This document shows, piece by piece, positions 8,754 through 16,667 of a stretch of 64,000 nt of DNA. Under the pieces are notes generated by a model. It made no database searches, had not been told where the DNA came from, and was given only the letters and a program-made list of their open reading frames with translations. Origin of the DNA: Verrucomicrobiales bacterium (GTDB lineage: Bacteria; Verrucomicrobiota; Verrucomicrobiia; Verrucomicrobiales; DEV007); assembly GCA_029213065.1 (NCBI GenBank), contig JARGPH010000010.1, positions 1-64,000 on the forward strand, read 5' to 3'. Each line of letters starts with the position of its first letter. Position 1 is the first letter of the stretch. Position numbers and translations under genes: made by a program.

Positions 8754-9355
8754 CGCAATCCGCGAACGCAGATCTGAGACCATGTCTCGAGACTGTCATA
8801 GCGGGCCTCCAACTCTTCCAGGGTGAGAAATTCAAGCCCTTCAATGTTATCCTCCCCGGCAGTCACCTCGTCGCTTTCAAGTTCCACAAGGTGGACGACT
8901 CCGAGATGCACCTGACCGACTTCATTGGAATCATCGTTGATCAGGGCAATGATCTCTTGGCTGTGCCCTCCGACAATATTCAATTCCTCTTCAATCTCCC
9001 TTTCGATACCGATTGAGTAGGTATCTTTATCTAGAGAAGCCGCCGCAAAATCCGTATCATTGATATGCCCGCCAATCCCTATCGAACCTTTTGAAGCTAA
9101 ACGCTTTTCGCCGGATCCACCGCCGCGGACATAATGCAAATAACGGTCACCATGACGGAAAATGGCATAGGGAATAATCTGTTTGTGCCCCGGATCGTCT
9201 TCCGCTTTATCCCGCGCGAGAAAGTAATTGTTCTCAGGATCAAGGATCGACGGAAGGTATTTTTCAGGCTCCAGCGAAATCCCCTCAAAAGCGCCGAGGC
9301 GGTCAAACAGCTCTCTCTTGATTACCAGGACATTTTCATCGGCGTAACGGCTCAT
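8732..9355 (-). CDS. Nudix-like hydrolase
   Basis: A 207-residue protein with a Nudix-type core: Gly-Ile-Gly-Gly-His-Ile-Asn followed about 20 residues later by Glu-Arg-Glu-Ile-Glu-Glu-Glu-Leu-Asn-Ile, matching the Arg-Glu-x-x-Glu-Glu half of the Nudix box. The first half of the box is stretched by an insertion, so this is a divergent member. Nudix enzymes cleave nucleoside diphosphates linked to another group; the substrate here is unknown. It is 15 nt downstream of the SufR-like regulator gene and probably co-transcribed with it. Its end overlaps the convergent membrane-protein gene. Confidence 0.72.
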   Translation of the reverse strand: MSRYADENVLVIKRELFDRLGAFEGISLEPEKYLPSILDPENNYFLARDKAEDDPGHKQIIPYAIFRHGDRYLHYVRGGGSGEKRLASKGSIGIGGHINDTDFAAASLDKDTYSIGIEREIEEELNIVGGHSQEIIALINDDSNEVGQVHLGVVHLVELESDEVTAGEDNIEGLEFLTLEELEARYDSLETWSQICVRGLRQAWRES

Positions 9356-9370
9356 GGTCTTGAATCGACA

Positions 9371-10075
9371 CTAACGCGGAGATAAGTCAAACCGGTATCT
9401 GACAAGACCGGAGCTGACTTTAACCGTCCTTTCGACATGCGCTCCCAGAAGCCGCTCGAACATTTGAATCTCCATTCGCTCCAGCGTCTCGTATTTTTCG
9501 AAAAGCGGCTGAAGCGGATTGTGGTGTTCCACAATGTAGAGCCCCTCCTCCTCATTGTAATGACAGAACGAATAGTAACCGCGGCGCGTTCTCTCAGCGG
9601 CAAACTTTTCAGCACGCTCCTGGACAGACTCCCCTGTCACGACCTCGAGGAGTTCCTCAGCCTGAGAGCGAAAGAAATAAAAGAGTAGTTTCTCCGCTGC
9701 ATTGGGCTCCAGTTGTGCAGCCGCATCGAGAATCCCCATGCTCACCTCATTACTGATCTGAGGAAAAAGCGGATCCAGCTTCGAAGTGACGCGATAAATT
9801 TTTTCGGGACGCCCGACCTCCTTGGGTCGCCGCCAGGTATCGAGAAAACCCAGTTTTTGCATCGCGAGGCAGTGCTTTTTCACTCCCATGTAGCTCATCC
9901 CCATTTCTTCGGCGAGTTCCCCCACCGCCATTCCTTGAGAACATTTGATCAACTCGATAATCTCAAACCAATGAGGTTTAGAGAGGTTACGTAAAATTTT
10001 AAGATAATTAGTCACGCCAGCAGCTTGATACAGAGTTAGTTTCGTCTTTGAACCGTCATATTCTGACTGGCTCAT
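9371..10075 (-). CDS. SufR/ArsR-like winged-helix regulator
   Basis: A 234-residue transcription factor. Residues 15-95 form a winged helix (Leu-Arg-Asn-Leu-Ser-Lys-Pro-His-Trp-Phe-Glu-Ile, then Val-Gly-Glu-Leu-Ala-Glu-Glu-Met-Gly-Met-Ser). A C-terminal region has the layout of SufR-type repressors, ending in Val-Glu-Arg-Thr. The Cys residues that bind an Fe-S cluster in SufR appear replaced (His-Asn-Pro-Leu where His-Asn-Cys-Pro would be expected), so Fe-S sensing is doubtful. It is divergent from kamA and may control it; that is inference from position. Confidence 0.75.
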   Translation of the reverse strand: MSQSEYDGSKTKLTLYQAAGVTNYLKILRNLSKPHWFEIIELIKCSQGMAVGELAEEMGMSYMGVKKHCLAMQKLGFLDTWRRPKEVGRPEKIYRVTSKLDPLFPQISNEVSMGILDAAAQLEPNAAEKLLFYFFRSQAEELLEVVTGESVQERAEKFAAERTRRGYYSFCHYNEEEGLYIVEHHNPLQPLFEKYETLERMEIQMFERLLGAHVERTVKVSSGLVRYRFDLSPR

Positions 10076-10289
10076 TCAATTTTACCAGTGGAAAGATTCT
10101 CAATCTCCTGCCCGACCTACAATTTACGTTCCTTTTTGTAGCAGAGAACCCCGGGATTTGCCACTATTGTCACGGATAATGGCTTGAAGCCGATAGATTT
10201 GACATCGTTTTCACCCTCTTTACCCTGCTCAGAGTCGTAAGCTTTTGCTATAAACGACGTCTTCCGCTAAGAGCAACAATACAACTCCT
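10076..10289. promoter_or_regulatory. divergent promoter region, regulator/kamA
   Basis: A 214-bp gap between oppositely oriented genes. TTGACA occurs at about 10198 and TATAAA at about 10249 on the plus strand. They are too far apart to be one -35/-10 pair, so each would belong to a separate weak promoter. No clear palindrome was seen. Confidence 0.35.
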
Positions 10290-11468
10290 ATGCATCACGA
10301 TCCCAAACTCGATCTTGAGAAAAAATTCCGTTCACACGCTCCCGGATACTGGGCCGACGCGGATATCTCAGAAGCCGACTGGAACAGCGCCAAATGGCAG
10401 CTGAAAAACCGGATCACCTCTCTCAGCCAACTCGAGGAACACCTTAACCTGAGCGAAGAGGAGAGAAACGGCGTTATCCTCTCAGGCACGAAGCTGGCAA
10501 TGGCGATAACGCCTCATTTTTTCAACCTGATCGACAAGGACGATCCCAACTGCCCGATTCGGAGACAGATCATTCCCCGCGTCGAGGAAACCTGGGTATC
10601 CCCCTACGAGATGTCGGACCCCTGTGGCGAGGATTCCCACATGCCGGTTCCCGGACTCGTGCATCGCTATCCCGATCGCGTCCTCTTCCTCGTCACGGAT
10701 CGCTGCGCCTCGTATTGCCGCTATTGCACTCGAAGCCGTGTCGTCAGTGGCGCCGGGGAGCAGGAGCTTGAAACCGATTACGAAGCCGCTTTCAAGTACC
10801 TCGAAGAACACACCGAGATTCGTGATGTCCTCCTTTCAGGTGGAGATCCGCTTCTCTTTTCCGATGCGAAACTGGAGAAAATCCTGAAGCGCCTCAGTGA
10901 AATCGAGCACATCGAATTCATTCGCATCGGCTCACGAATCCCCATCTTTCTGCCACAGCGAATCACGCCTGAACTCTGCGAGATGCTGCAGAAGTATCAC
11001 CCTCTCTTCATGAGCGTCCACGTAAACCATCCCCGCGAAATCACGACCGAAGTGAAAGAGGGATTCGAACGACTCGCCAACCACGGAATCCCCCTCGGCA
11101 ACCAGAGCGTCCTCTTGAAAGACGTGAACGACAATGTCGAGATCATGAAGACACTCGTTCATAAACTTCTCATGAGCCGGGTGCGCCCCTATTATCTGTA
11201 TCAACTGGACTTGATCGAGGGCTCATCCCATCTTCAGGCAGCTGTGGAGAAAGGCATCGAAATCATCGAAGGTCTTCGCGGGCACACCACCGGTTACGCG
11301 ATTCCCCAGTTCGTGATCGACGCCCCCGGCGGAGGTGGGAAAGTTCCGGTCAATCCCGATTACGTGCTGCAACGAAACAGCGAACGCGTCGTGATCCGGA
11401 ATTTTGAAGGAAATACCTTCGAGTATCCCGAGCCTGCGGTTAATCCGGACCCGGTCCTGGACTACTGA
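10290..11468 (+). CDS. kamA: KamA-family radical SAM lysine 2,3-aminomutase
   Basis: A 392-residue radical-SAM/PLP enzyme of the lysine 2,3-aminomutase family, moving the alpha-amino group of lysine to carbon 3. Cys139-x-x-x-Cys143-x-x-Cys146 binds the 4Fe-4S cluster. Asp344-Ala-Pro-Gly-Gly-Gly-Gly-Lys351 carries the PLP lysine, and Gln-Leu-Asp-Leu-Ile-Glu-Gly supplies the other Asp that contacts the substrate amino group in true aminomutases. EpmB proteins that act with EF-P lack this arrangement. Free beta-lysine is a known osmolyte, so an osmoadaptive role is possible. No ablB-type acetyltransferase lies beside it in the window. Confidence 0.88.
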   Translation: MHHDPKLDLEKKFRSHAPGYWADADISEADWNSAKWQLKNRITSLSQLEEHLNLSEEERNGVILSGTKLAMAITPHFFNLIDKDDPNCPIRRQIIPRVEETWVSPYEMSDPCGEDSHMPVPGLVHRYPDRVLFLVTDRCASYCRYCTRSRVVSGAGEQELETDYEAAFKYLEEHTEIRDVLLSGGDPLLFSDAKLEKILKRLSEIEHIEFIRIGSRIPIFLPQRITPELCEMLQKYHPLFMSVHVNHPREITTEVKEGFERLANHGIPLGNQSVLLKDVNDNVEIMKTLVHKLLMSRVRPYYLYQLDLIEGSSHLQAAVEKGIEIIEGLRGHTTGYAIPQFVIDAPGGGGKVPVNPDYVLQRNSERVVIRNFEGNTFEYPEPAVNPDPVLDY

Positions 11469-11562
11469 GATTCCCGGCCCGAAGACGGGGCAGCGGAGAA
11501 TCGACACCCGGTTACGGCTTTCTTCCCGAAGGCTGTAGCGAGGCGTTCTCATCTGTAGATTG

Positions 11563-11593
11563 AACAGGGTTTAACAGGTGACTCTACCCTGTT
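11563..11593. promoter_or_regulatory. inverted repeat AACAGGGT...ACCCTGTT upstream of protease unit
   Basis: Perfect 8-bp arms at 11563-11570 and 11586-11593 separated by 15 nt, 90 bp before the start of the papain-like protease gene. The arm matches the direct repeat upstream of fabG. It could be an operator or a kamA-distal hairpin; there is no T tract. Confidence 0.4.
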
Positions 11594-11682
11594 GAGTTTG
11601 CCTGACGGAGCGTCAATTTATCGCACCGTCTCCACTTCATTGAGCTTGTCTTGATGCATCGATAAGGCATTGTTAGGCGATC

Positions 11683-13233
11683 ATGAAATCTGTCCACGTA
11701 ATTGCGGCACTGGGATTACTCCTGTCTTCCACTTTATCTGCTCAGCAACCTCAAATGATGACCGGTGAGGTCTTCGATCCTGAGTTATACAATTCACTTC
11801 CGCTGAAGGCGAAGGTCAGCACTAGGGCGATACTTCCACCAAAAGTGAATCTTGAAAAGTATTGCCCGACACCGGGTAACCAGGGCGAATATATGACCTG
11901 TGCAGCGTGGAGCTCAGCCTACCACTTCCGCACTATTATCGAGGCGAAGCAACGCGAACTGACGAATCGTGAAGAGATCGACAAGATCGCCTACAGCCCA
12001 ACCTGGGTTTACGAAATTCTCAAGCAGGACGGTGACGATAATTGCTACAATGGTCTCGCCACGGCCCAGTCACTGATCGTTTTCCAGCAACTCGGTGTGC
12101 CCAGTATTTCTTCGCTGCCCTTCGGTTGTTTACCGGGACCGAAAGAAGAGCGATTCAAGCTGCTCGATCCCATGATGCAGGAAGCGTCATCCGCGAAGAT
12201 TCGCGACCTGCAGATTCTCTTCAAACACGGAGACACGATCGATCCGAATGAAAAAATTCGTTCGATCAAAAAAGTCCTGGCCGAGGGCTATCCGGTCCTG
12301 ATCTCGCACACTCTCTACAACAGCTTTGGCCGGAGCAAAGAAGTCTGGCACCCCGAACCCGGTGAGGAGTTGGCTGATGAACACGGCTCTCACGCGATGG
12401 TGATTGTCGGCTACGACGACCACCTGCACGGCGGCGCCTTTCGCTATCTGAATTCCTGGGGTCCTGACTGGGGCGACGGCGGCTACCTCTGGGTTCCTTA
12501 CTCCGTGACCGGCGATTTGTGTTACGGCGCCTATCAGGCCTACCCTTTTTCAAAGAACGCAAAGCCGACTCCCCTCCCCGCGCCGCCTGTCAATGTGAAC
12601 CCTGAACCGGTAGCGCCTCACATTGCACCGAGTCCGGCCCCTCCCGCACCGGTCGCTCCCAACACACCTGCCGGAAGTCTCGACTTCGTAACCCGCACCG
12701 GAGCCGAAATGCCGGTGAGCCGAATCTCCACCCGCGGGCTCGTGGTTGAGGACGCCAGCCCCACCGGAGAAAAACAAATGTCCGCCTACCGAATGGTGGA
12801 AACCTACCCGGCCGGGACACGCTTTCGCTTCTATATGACGACCGAAACCGAAGGCTATGTCTACGCCTTTGCTACTGACCTAACCAAAAAAGTCACCCAG
12901 ATTTTTCCCTATGAGCCCGGTATCTCCCCCCTCGTGGGATCCAACTCGGTGATTGCCTTTCCGGCTGATGACAAAGTGATCCGTATGGACGAGCAGCCCG
13001 GCACTGATTACCTTTTAGTTCTTTTCAGCCAGCAGGCTCTGGATCTGGAAAATGTCACCGCAACGATGAACGGGGCCGAAGGAGGCCTCACCCGCAAGAT
13101 AGAATCAGCACTCGGCGCGGCCCTCATCAAGCAGGAGGAAATTGACTTTCAACCCGGAAAAGTTTCCTTCGTGGTCCGCCCCGAAGCGGAAGGAATGGTG
13201 GTGCCCGTGATGATCGAAATCAACCGCCAGTAG
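11683..13233 (+). CDS. secreted papain-like (C1) cysteine protease with DUF4384-like C-terminus
   Basis: A 516-residue exported protein with a signal peptide ending near Ser-Ala-Gln-Gln. The protease domain (about 50-290) shows the papain layout: oxyanion Gln and nucleophile Cys in Gly-Asn-Gln-Gly-Glu-Tyr-Met-Thr-Cys-Ala-Ala-Trp, catalytic His in Gly-Ser-His-Ala-Met-Val-Ile-Val-Gly-Tyr, and Asn in Leu-Asn-Ser-Trp-Gly. A Pro/Ala-rich linker (about 300-335) leads to a beta-rich domain resembling DUF4384, often seen with caspase-like proteins. At 350-357 lies Thr-Arg-Gly-Leu-Val-Val-Glu-Asp, a motif found twice in the next protein. The downstream WD40-caspase gene starts 12 nt later, so the two form a unit. 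Confidence 0.85.
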   Translation: MKSVHVIAALGLLLSSTLSAQQPQMMTGEVFDPELYNSLPLKAKVSTRAILPPKVNLEKYCPTPGNQGEYMTCAAWSSAYHFRTIIEAKQRELTNREEIDKIAYSPTWVYEILKQDGDDNCYNGLATAQSLIVFQQLGVPSISSLPFGCLPGPKEERFKLLDPMMQEASSAKIRDLQILFKHGDTIDPNEKIRSIKKVLAEGYPVLISHTLYNSFGRSKEVWHPEPGEELADEHGSHAMVIVGYDDHLHGGAFRYLNSWGPDWGDGGYLWVPYSVTGDLCYGAYQAYPFSKNAKPTPLPAPPVNVNPEPVAPHIAPSPAPPAPVAPNTPAGSLDFVTRTGAEMPVSRISTRGLVVEDASPTGEKQMSAYRMVETYPAGTRFRFYMTTETEGYVYAFATDLTKKVTQIFPYEPGISPLVGSNSVIAFPADDKVIRMDEQPGTDYLLVLFSQQALDLENVTATMNGAEGGLTRKIESALGAALIKQEEIDFQPGKVSFVVRPEAEGMVVPVMIEINRQ

Positions 13234-13245
13234 GCTCAGTGACTG

Positions 13246-16200
13246 ATGATTCCCCGTTCCCTCGCCCTTCTCTGCGGGTTCCTCCTCTCCGGAGGCCTCG
13301 TCGCTCAGGAAGTTGAACTCGTTGTGCCTACCGGGCACACCAGAGAGATCATGCGGCTCGTGATCAGCCCCGGCGGCGGTCTCCTCGCCAGCTCAAGCAT
13401 CGACGAAACGGTTAAGATTTTCGAAACCGGGAGCGGCCGTGAGCTACACACTTTTCGTCCCGGGGACATGGCTCGCGACATGGCCTTCAGTCACGACGGG
13501 CGTTACCTTGCCGTAGCAGCCTTCAATACCATTCACATCCTCGACCTCAGCAACTTCACAACCGTCAGGGAGATCAAAGGCTGGAATACCAACGGAGTGC
13601 GGTTTCATTCTGAAAAGAACGACCTCTACTTCATTACCCAGAAGCTCAACAGCACGGGGGACGATCCTCAGCAGCTTCGCAAAACCACGATACCCACTGG
13701 TGAGGAGCAAACCATTGCCACCTTTGAACCGGGGAAAGAGCGCGGCATTGCATCGCTCGACTATTTTCCAGGGCGACAGGAATTACTCATCGTCCTCCCC
13801 GGCGAAATTGCACACCGAGTCTCGATAGACGGAGAAAGCATCACCGGCGCAAACGGTGCGCGCGGGTACACCCCTGACGGGCGTCTTTTCTGCCTCCGGA
13901 AATCCGGAGGCAATGTGACCATGAGTGTCGAGAACCCGGATGGAACCCGGCAATGGGAGCTGCCGACAACCGCCGCCGAAGTCGAAAACTTCAACACCCC
14001 GGTTTCGGCAGGATTCCACGAAGGGGACCTGTTCTGGGTGAACCGGAAGGACCGAATCGCGAGCGGAGATTTTCGCACTGGAAAACTGGCGATGACAGAG
14101 ATGCCCGACGGCACCTCAAACTACGCGCTCGCCGTGGGCCCGGATGGCTCGCTTTACACCGGCACGAAGTCTTCGGAAATCCATCGTTACAAACTCCCCT
14201 CACTCACCAATCCCCAGGTGTTGGGAGAAAAAGTCCTCACCCCAGCCCTTCTCCTCGGCGCAGAGGAAGGTCAGCGGCTCACCTGGGGGTTAGGTGAAAT
14301 GAGTTCATTGAGAATTGATCGCCGCCATGTCCTACGAGACAACTATCAAGGCAGTTTCAATGCGATACGTGGCTCCATCTCCACGAACGGCCGCCTTCTC
14401 GCCTCGCGATCCGATTTGAAGGATCTTTTCACCTATCTCGTACCAACCCGCCACTCCGAAGTGAAACGGTTCAAGACAGGGATGAATCATGTCAAGAGTG
14501 TTTCCACGAGCAGGGATGGCGACCGCCTCCTTGTCGTCGCGCAGGGCGGCTTTCTCGTTCTCGACACAGAGACTGACAAAGCAGTCAAAAAAACAGTGCG
14601 TCCCGGAGGAATCGAGCGATTTGAAGAACATTCAACAATCAGCCCCGACGGGACTAAAGTCCTCATCTCGGTGGTGCGGAAAATCGACGCCACCTCGAAC
14701 CACACCCAAACCGGCAACCAGCTTATCGAGCTGTCTTCAGGCGCCGTTCTCTGGGAAAAAGATATACAACTCGAATTCCCCGCGTTCACTCCGGAAGGCG
14801 ATCGCATCATCGGGGAAATCTTCGAAAACTTTGTGACCGTTGATGCAACGACAGGAGAAACGTTGGAGAAGCATCCCCTCCCCGATGGCAGGTTTCCCTC
14901 CGAAAGCATCTCGAATGCAGCAGGAAGCTTCTACGCCTACACCCATGATTTCCGGGCCTATCTTTACAACCTCAAAGAGAAGAAAGAAGATCGCCTCATC
15001 GTCCCGGGCCACCCTGATCTGCGATTCGATAGCTCAGCATTTTTCGGGGACGATTTCGTCGCCTTCGCCGGACGTGAAGCCGAGGTTCGCATCTTCGACC
15101 TGAGAACCCTTACCTACGTTGCCTCTCTCGTCCAATACGCCCAAAGCGAGGACTGGGCCATCATCGCCCCGGATGGTCGATTTGACGCCACCCCCGGCGC
15201 GATGAAAAAGATGTACTATCGCGTCGGCCAGCAGCTCGTCGCCCTCGAACAGCTCTTCGAGGGTTTCTACACTCCCGGTCTCGCCGGCGCCATTTTCGGA
15301 CGCGTGCCGCTGGGCGTCGCTCCTCCTCCGTATAATATCAGCGACCTCAGCCCACCTCCAAAGGTGGAAGTCGAGTTCAAGGAAGGTGGTCAGCGCGGAC
15401 TCGTCGTCGAAGACGATGTGCCGGAACAAACATTCACAACCACGAAAAGTGTCACCGCTACCGTGATCCTCAAAGGCGAAGCGCCAGGTGGAAAAATCAC
15501 CGAACTGAGACTCTATCAAAACGGCAAATTGCTCGGCGATGCAACCCGCGGCCTCGTCGTGGAGGATGATCCCGAACCGGTCGGGAACACCCGCTCACTT
15601 CCGGTGCGTCTTCAACCCGGACTCAATGAATTCAAAGCAGTCGCTCTCAACCATCAACGCACCGAAAGTCCCCCGGTCCGCCTTCTCGTCAAATACGAAG
15701 GCGCTGCAGATCAACCCGCGGCTCCCGGCGACGAACCTGACACTCCCATCGTCAACACGGGGGCCGGGGAGGTAAGCCTCCATATCGTCACCATCGGGAT
15801 CAACGAGTATGCCAACCAGACTTACAACCTGAACTACGCCACCGCGGATGCCAACGGGGTCGAGCAAGGACTCCGGATCGCGACGGAAACGCTTGTCGGT
15901 AAGAACGATCTTATCCGGATCCGCAATGATGAGGCACGACGCGAGACAATCCTCGCGAAACTCAGCGATGTCGTCAAAATCGCAGGAGCGGAAGATTTGT
16001 TCGTCTTTTACTACGCCGGACACGGAGTCGTCCCCGGCGGAGAGGACCGGAATTTTTATCTCGTCCCATATGACGTCACCGACATCTACGGCGAGGAAGG
16101 CAGTGTCAGTGCACGCGGTATTTCCGCCGCAGAGATTCAGAGGACCGCCGCCGCAATTCCCGCAGAGAGACAGCTCTACATTCTCGATGCCTGCCAGAGC

Positions 16201-16539
16201 GCGGGAGCCCTCGACTCGCTTCATCTGCGCGGAGCGGCTGAGGACAAAGCAATCGCCCAGATTGCCCGCACCACGGGAACACATTGGCTCACCGCTTCCG
16301 CATCAGATCAGTTCGCGAGCGAATTTGACGAACTCGGTCACGGGGCATTCACCTACGTGCTTCTCGAAGCGATGAAAGGAAAAGCCGCCTTCGGCGATGG
16401 CTTCGTCACCGTCGAAGAACTCAAACGCTACCTCGCCACCGAAGTCCCCAGGATGACGGAAGAGCACACCGGCCAGGCGCAGTATCCCGCAAATTTCGGA
16501 TTCGGAAGGGATTTCAATATCTCGCGGTTGAGGGAGTAG
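13246..16539 (+). CDS. WD40 beta-propeller protein with C-terminal caspase-like (C14) domain
   Basis: A 1097-residue exported protein. After the signal sequence, WD40-type beta strands fill about residues 20-640 (for example Gly-His-Thr-Arg-Glu-Ile near 28, Ser-His-Asp-Gly-Arg-Tyr-Leu-Ala). A linker region of about 700-790 holds two copies of Arg-Gly-Leu-Val-Val-Glu-Asp-Asp. The caspase fold begins near Val843-Ser-Leu-His846. Tyr-Tyr-Ala-Gly-His926-Gly supplies the catalytic His, and Leu-Asp-Ala-Cys983-Gln-Ser-Ala-Gly the nucleophile, preceded by the Asp seen in metacaspase-type proteins that prefer basic P1 residues. Catalytically intact by sequence. It is translated right after the secreted C1 protease, suggesting a joint role in the envelope; the target is unknown. 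Confidence 0.88.
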   Translation: MIPRSLALLCGFLLSGGLVAQEVELVVPTGHTREIMRLVISPGGGLLASSSIDETVKIFETGSGRELHTFRPGDMARDMAFSHDGRYLAVAAFNTIHILDLSNFTTVREIKGWNTNGVRFHSEKNDLYFITQKLNSTGDDPQQLRKTTIPTGEEQTIATFEPGKERGIASLDYFPGRQELLIVLPGEIAHRVSIDGESITGANGARGYTPDGRLFCLRKSGGNVTMSVENPDGTRQWELPTTAAEVENFNTPVSAGFHEGDLFWVNRKDRIASGDFRTGKLAMTEMPDGTSNYALAVGPDGSLYTGTKSSEIHRYKLPSLTNPQVLGEKVLTPALLLGAEEGQRLTWGLGEMSSLRIDRRHVLRDNYQGSFNAIRGSISTNGRLLASRSDLKDLFTYLVPTRHSEVKRFKTGMNHVKSVSTSRDGDRLLVVAQGGFLVLDTETDKAVKKTVRPGGIERFEEHSTISPDGTKVLISVVRKIDATSNHTQTGNQLIELSSGAVLWEKDIQLEFPAFTPEGDRIIGEIFENFVTVDATTGETLEKHPLPDGRFPSESISNAAGSFYAYTHDFRAYLYNLKEKKEDRLIVPGHPDLRFDSSAFFGDDFVAFAGREAEVRIFDLRTLTYVASLVQYAQSEDWAIIAPDGRFDATPGAMKKMYYRVGQQLVALEQLFEGFYTPGLAGAIFGRVPLGVAPPPYNISDLSPPPKVEVEFKEGGQRGLVVEDDVPEQTFTTTKSVTATVILKGEAPGGKITELRLYQNGKLLGDATRGLVVEDDPEPVGNTRSLPVRLQPGLNEFKAVALNHQRTESPPVRLLVKYEGAADQPAAPGDEPDTPIVNTGAGEVSLHIVTIGINEYANQTYNLNYATADANGVEQGLRIATETLVGKNDLIRIRNDEARRETILAKLSDVVKIAGAEDLFVFYYAGHGVVPGGEDRNFYLVPYDVTDIYGEEGSVSARGISAAEIQRTAAAIPAERQLYILDACQSAGALDSLHLRGAAEDKAIAQIARTTGTHWLTASASDQFASEFDELGHGAFTYVLLEAMKGKAAFGDGFVTVEELKRYLATEVPRMTEEHTGQAQYPANFGFGRDFNISRLRE
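15394..15570 (+). repeat. two RGLVVEDD motifs before the caspase domain
   Basis: Arg717-Gly-Leu-Val-Val-Glu-Asp-Asp and Arg768-Gly-Leu-Val-Val-Glu-Asp-Asp lie 51 residues apart in the WD40-caspase protein. A third copy is at 12733-12753 in the upstream protease gene. Codons differ among the copies, so the peptide rather than the DNA is conserved. Confidence 0.75.
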
Positions 16540-16572
16540 TGCCTTGATCCGTTTTCCCCGGAGAAAGGCACT
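16538..16572 (+). terminator. stem-loop at the end of the caspase gene
   Basis: AGTGCCTT and AAGGCACT (8 bp) enclose an inner TCCG/CGGA stem. The hairpin overlaps the stop codon. No T tract follows, so termination is uncertain. Confidence 0.4.
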
Positions 16573-16621
16573 GCAAGGGCACTTTCGCTGGAGCAAAATC
16601 TGCAATTTACCCTCTTTCGTA

Positions 16622-16652
16622 TTGTTACCCGCCTTGATCCACAGGGTAACAA
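16622..16652. promoter_or_regulatory. inverted repeat TTGTTACCC...GGGTAACAA before M3 peptidase
   Basis: Perfect 9-bp arms (16622-16630 and 16644-16652) with a 13-nt spacer end 15 nt before the start codon at 16668. This fits an operator or a translation-controlling hairpin. Confidence 0.45.
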
Positions 16653-16667
16653 GCCTCACAGTACCCC

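Noticed and set aside
15595-16284. 229-codon minus-strand frame opposite the caspase domain
   Set aside because: Shadow of the coding frame that contains the catalytic His and Cys strands.
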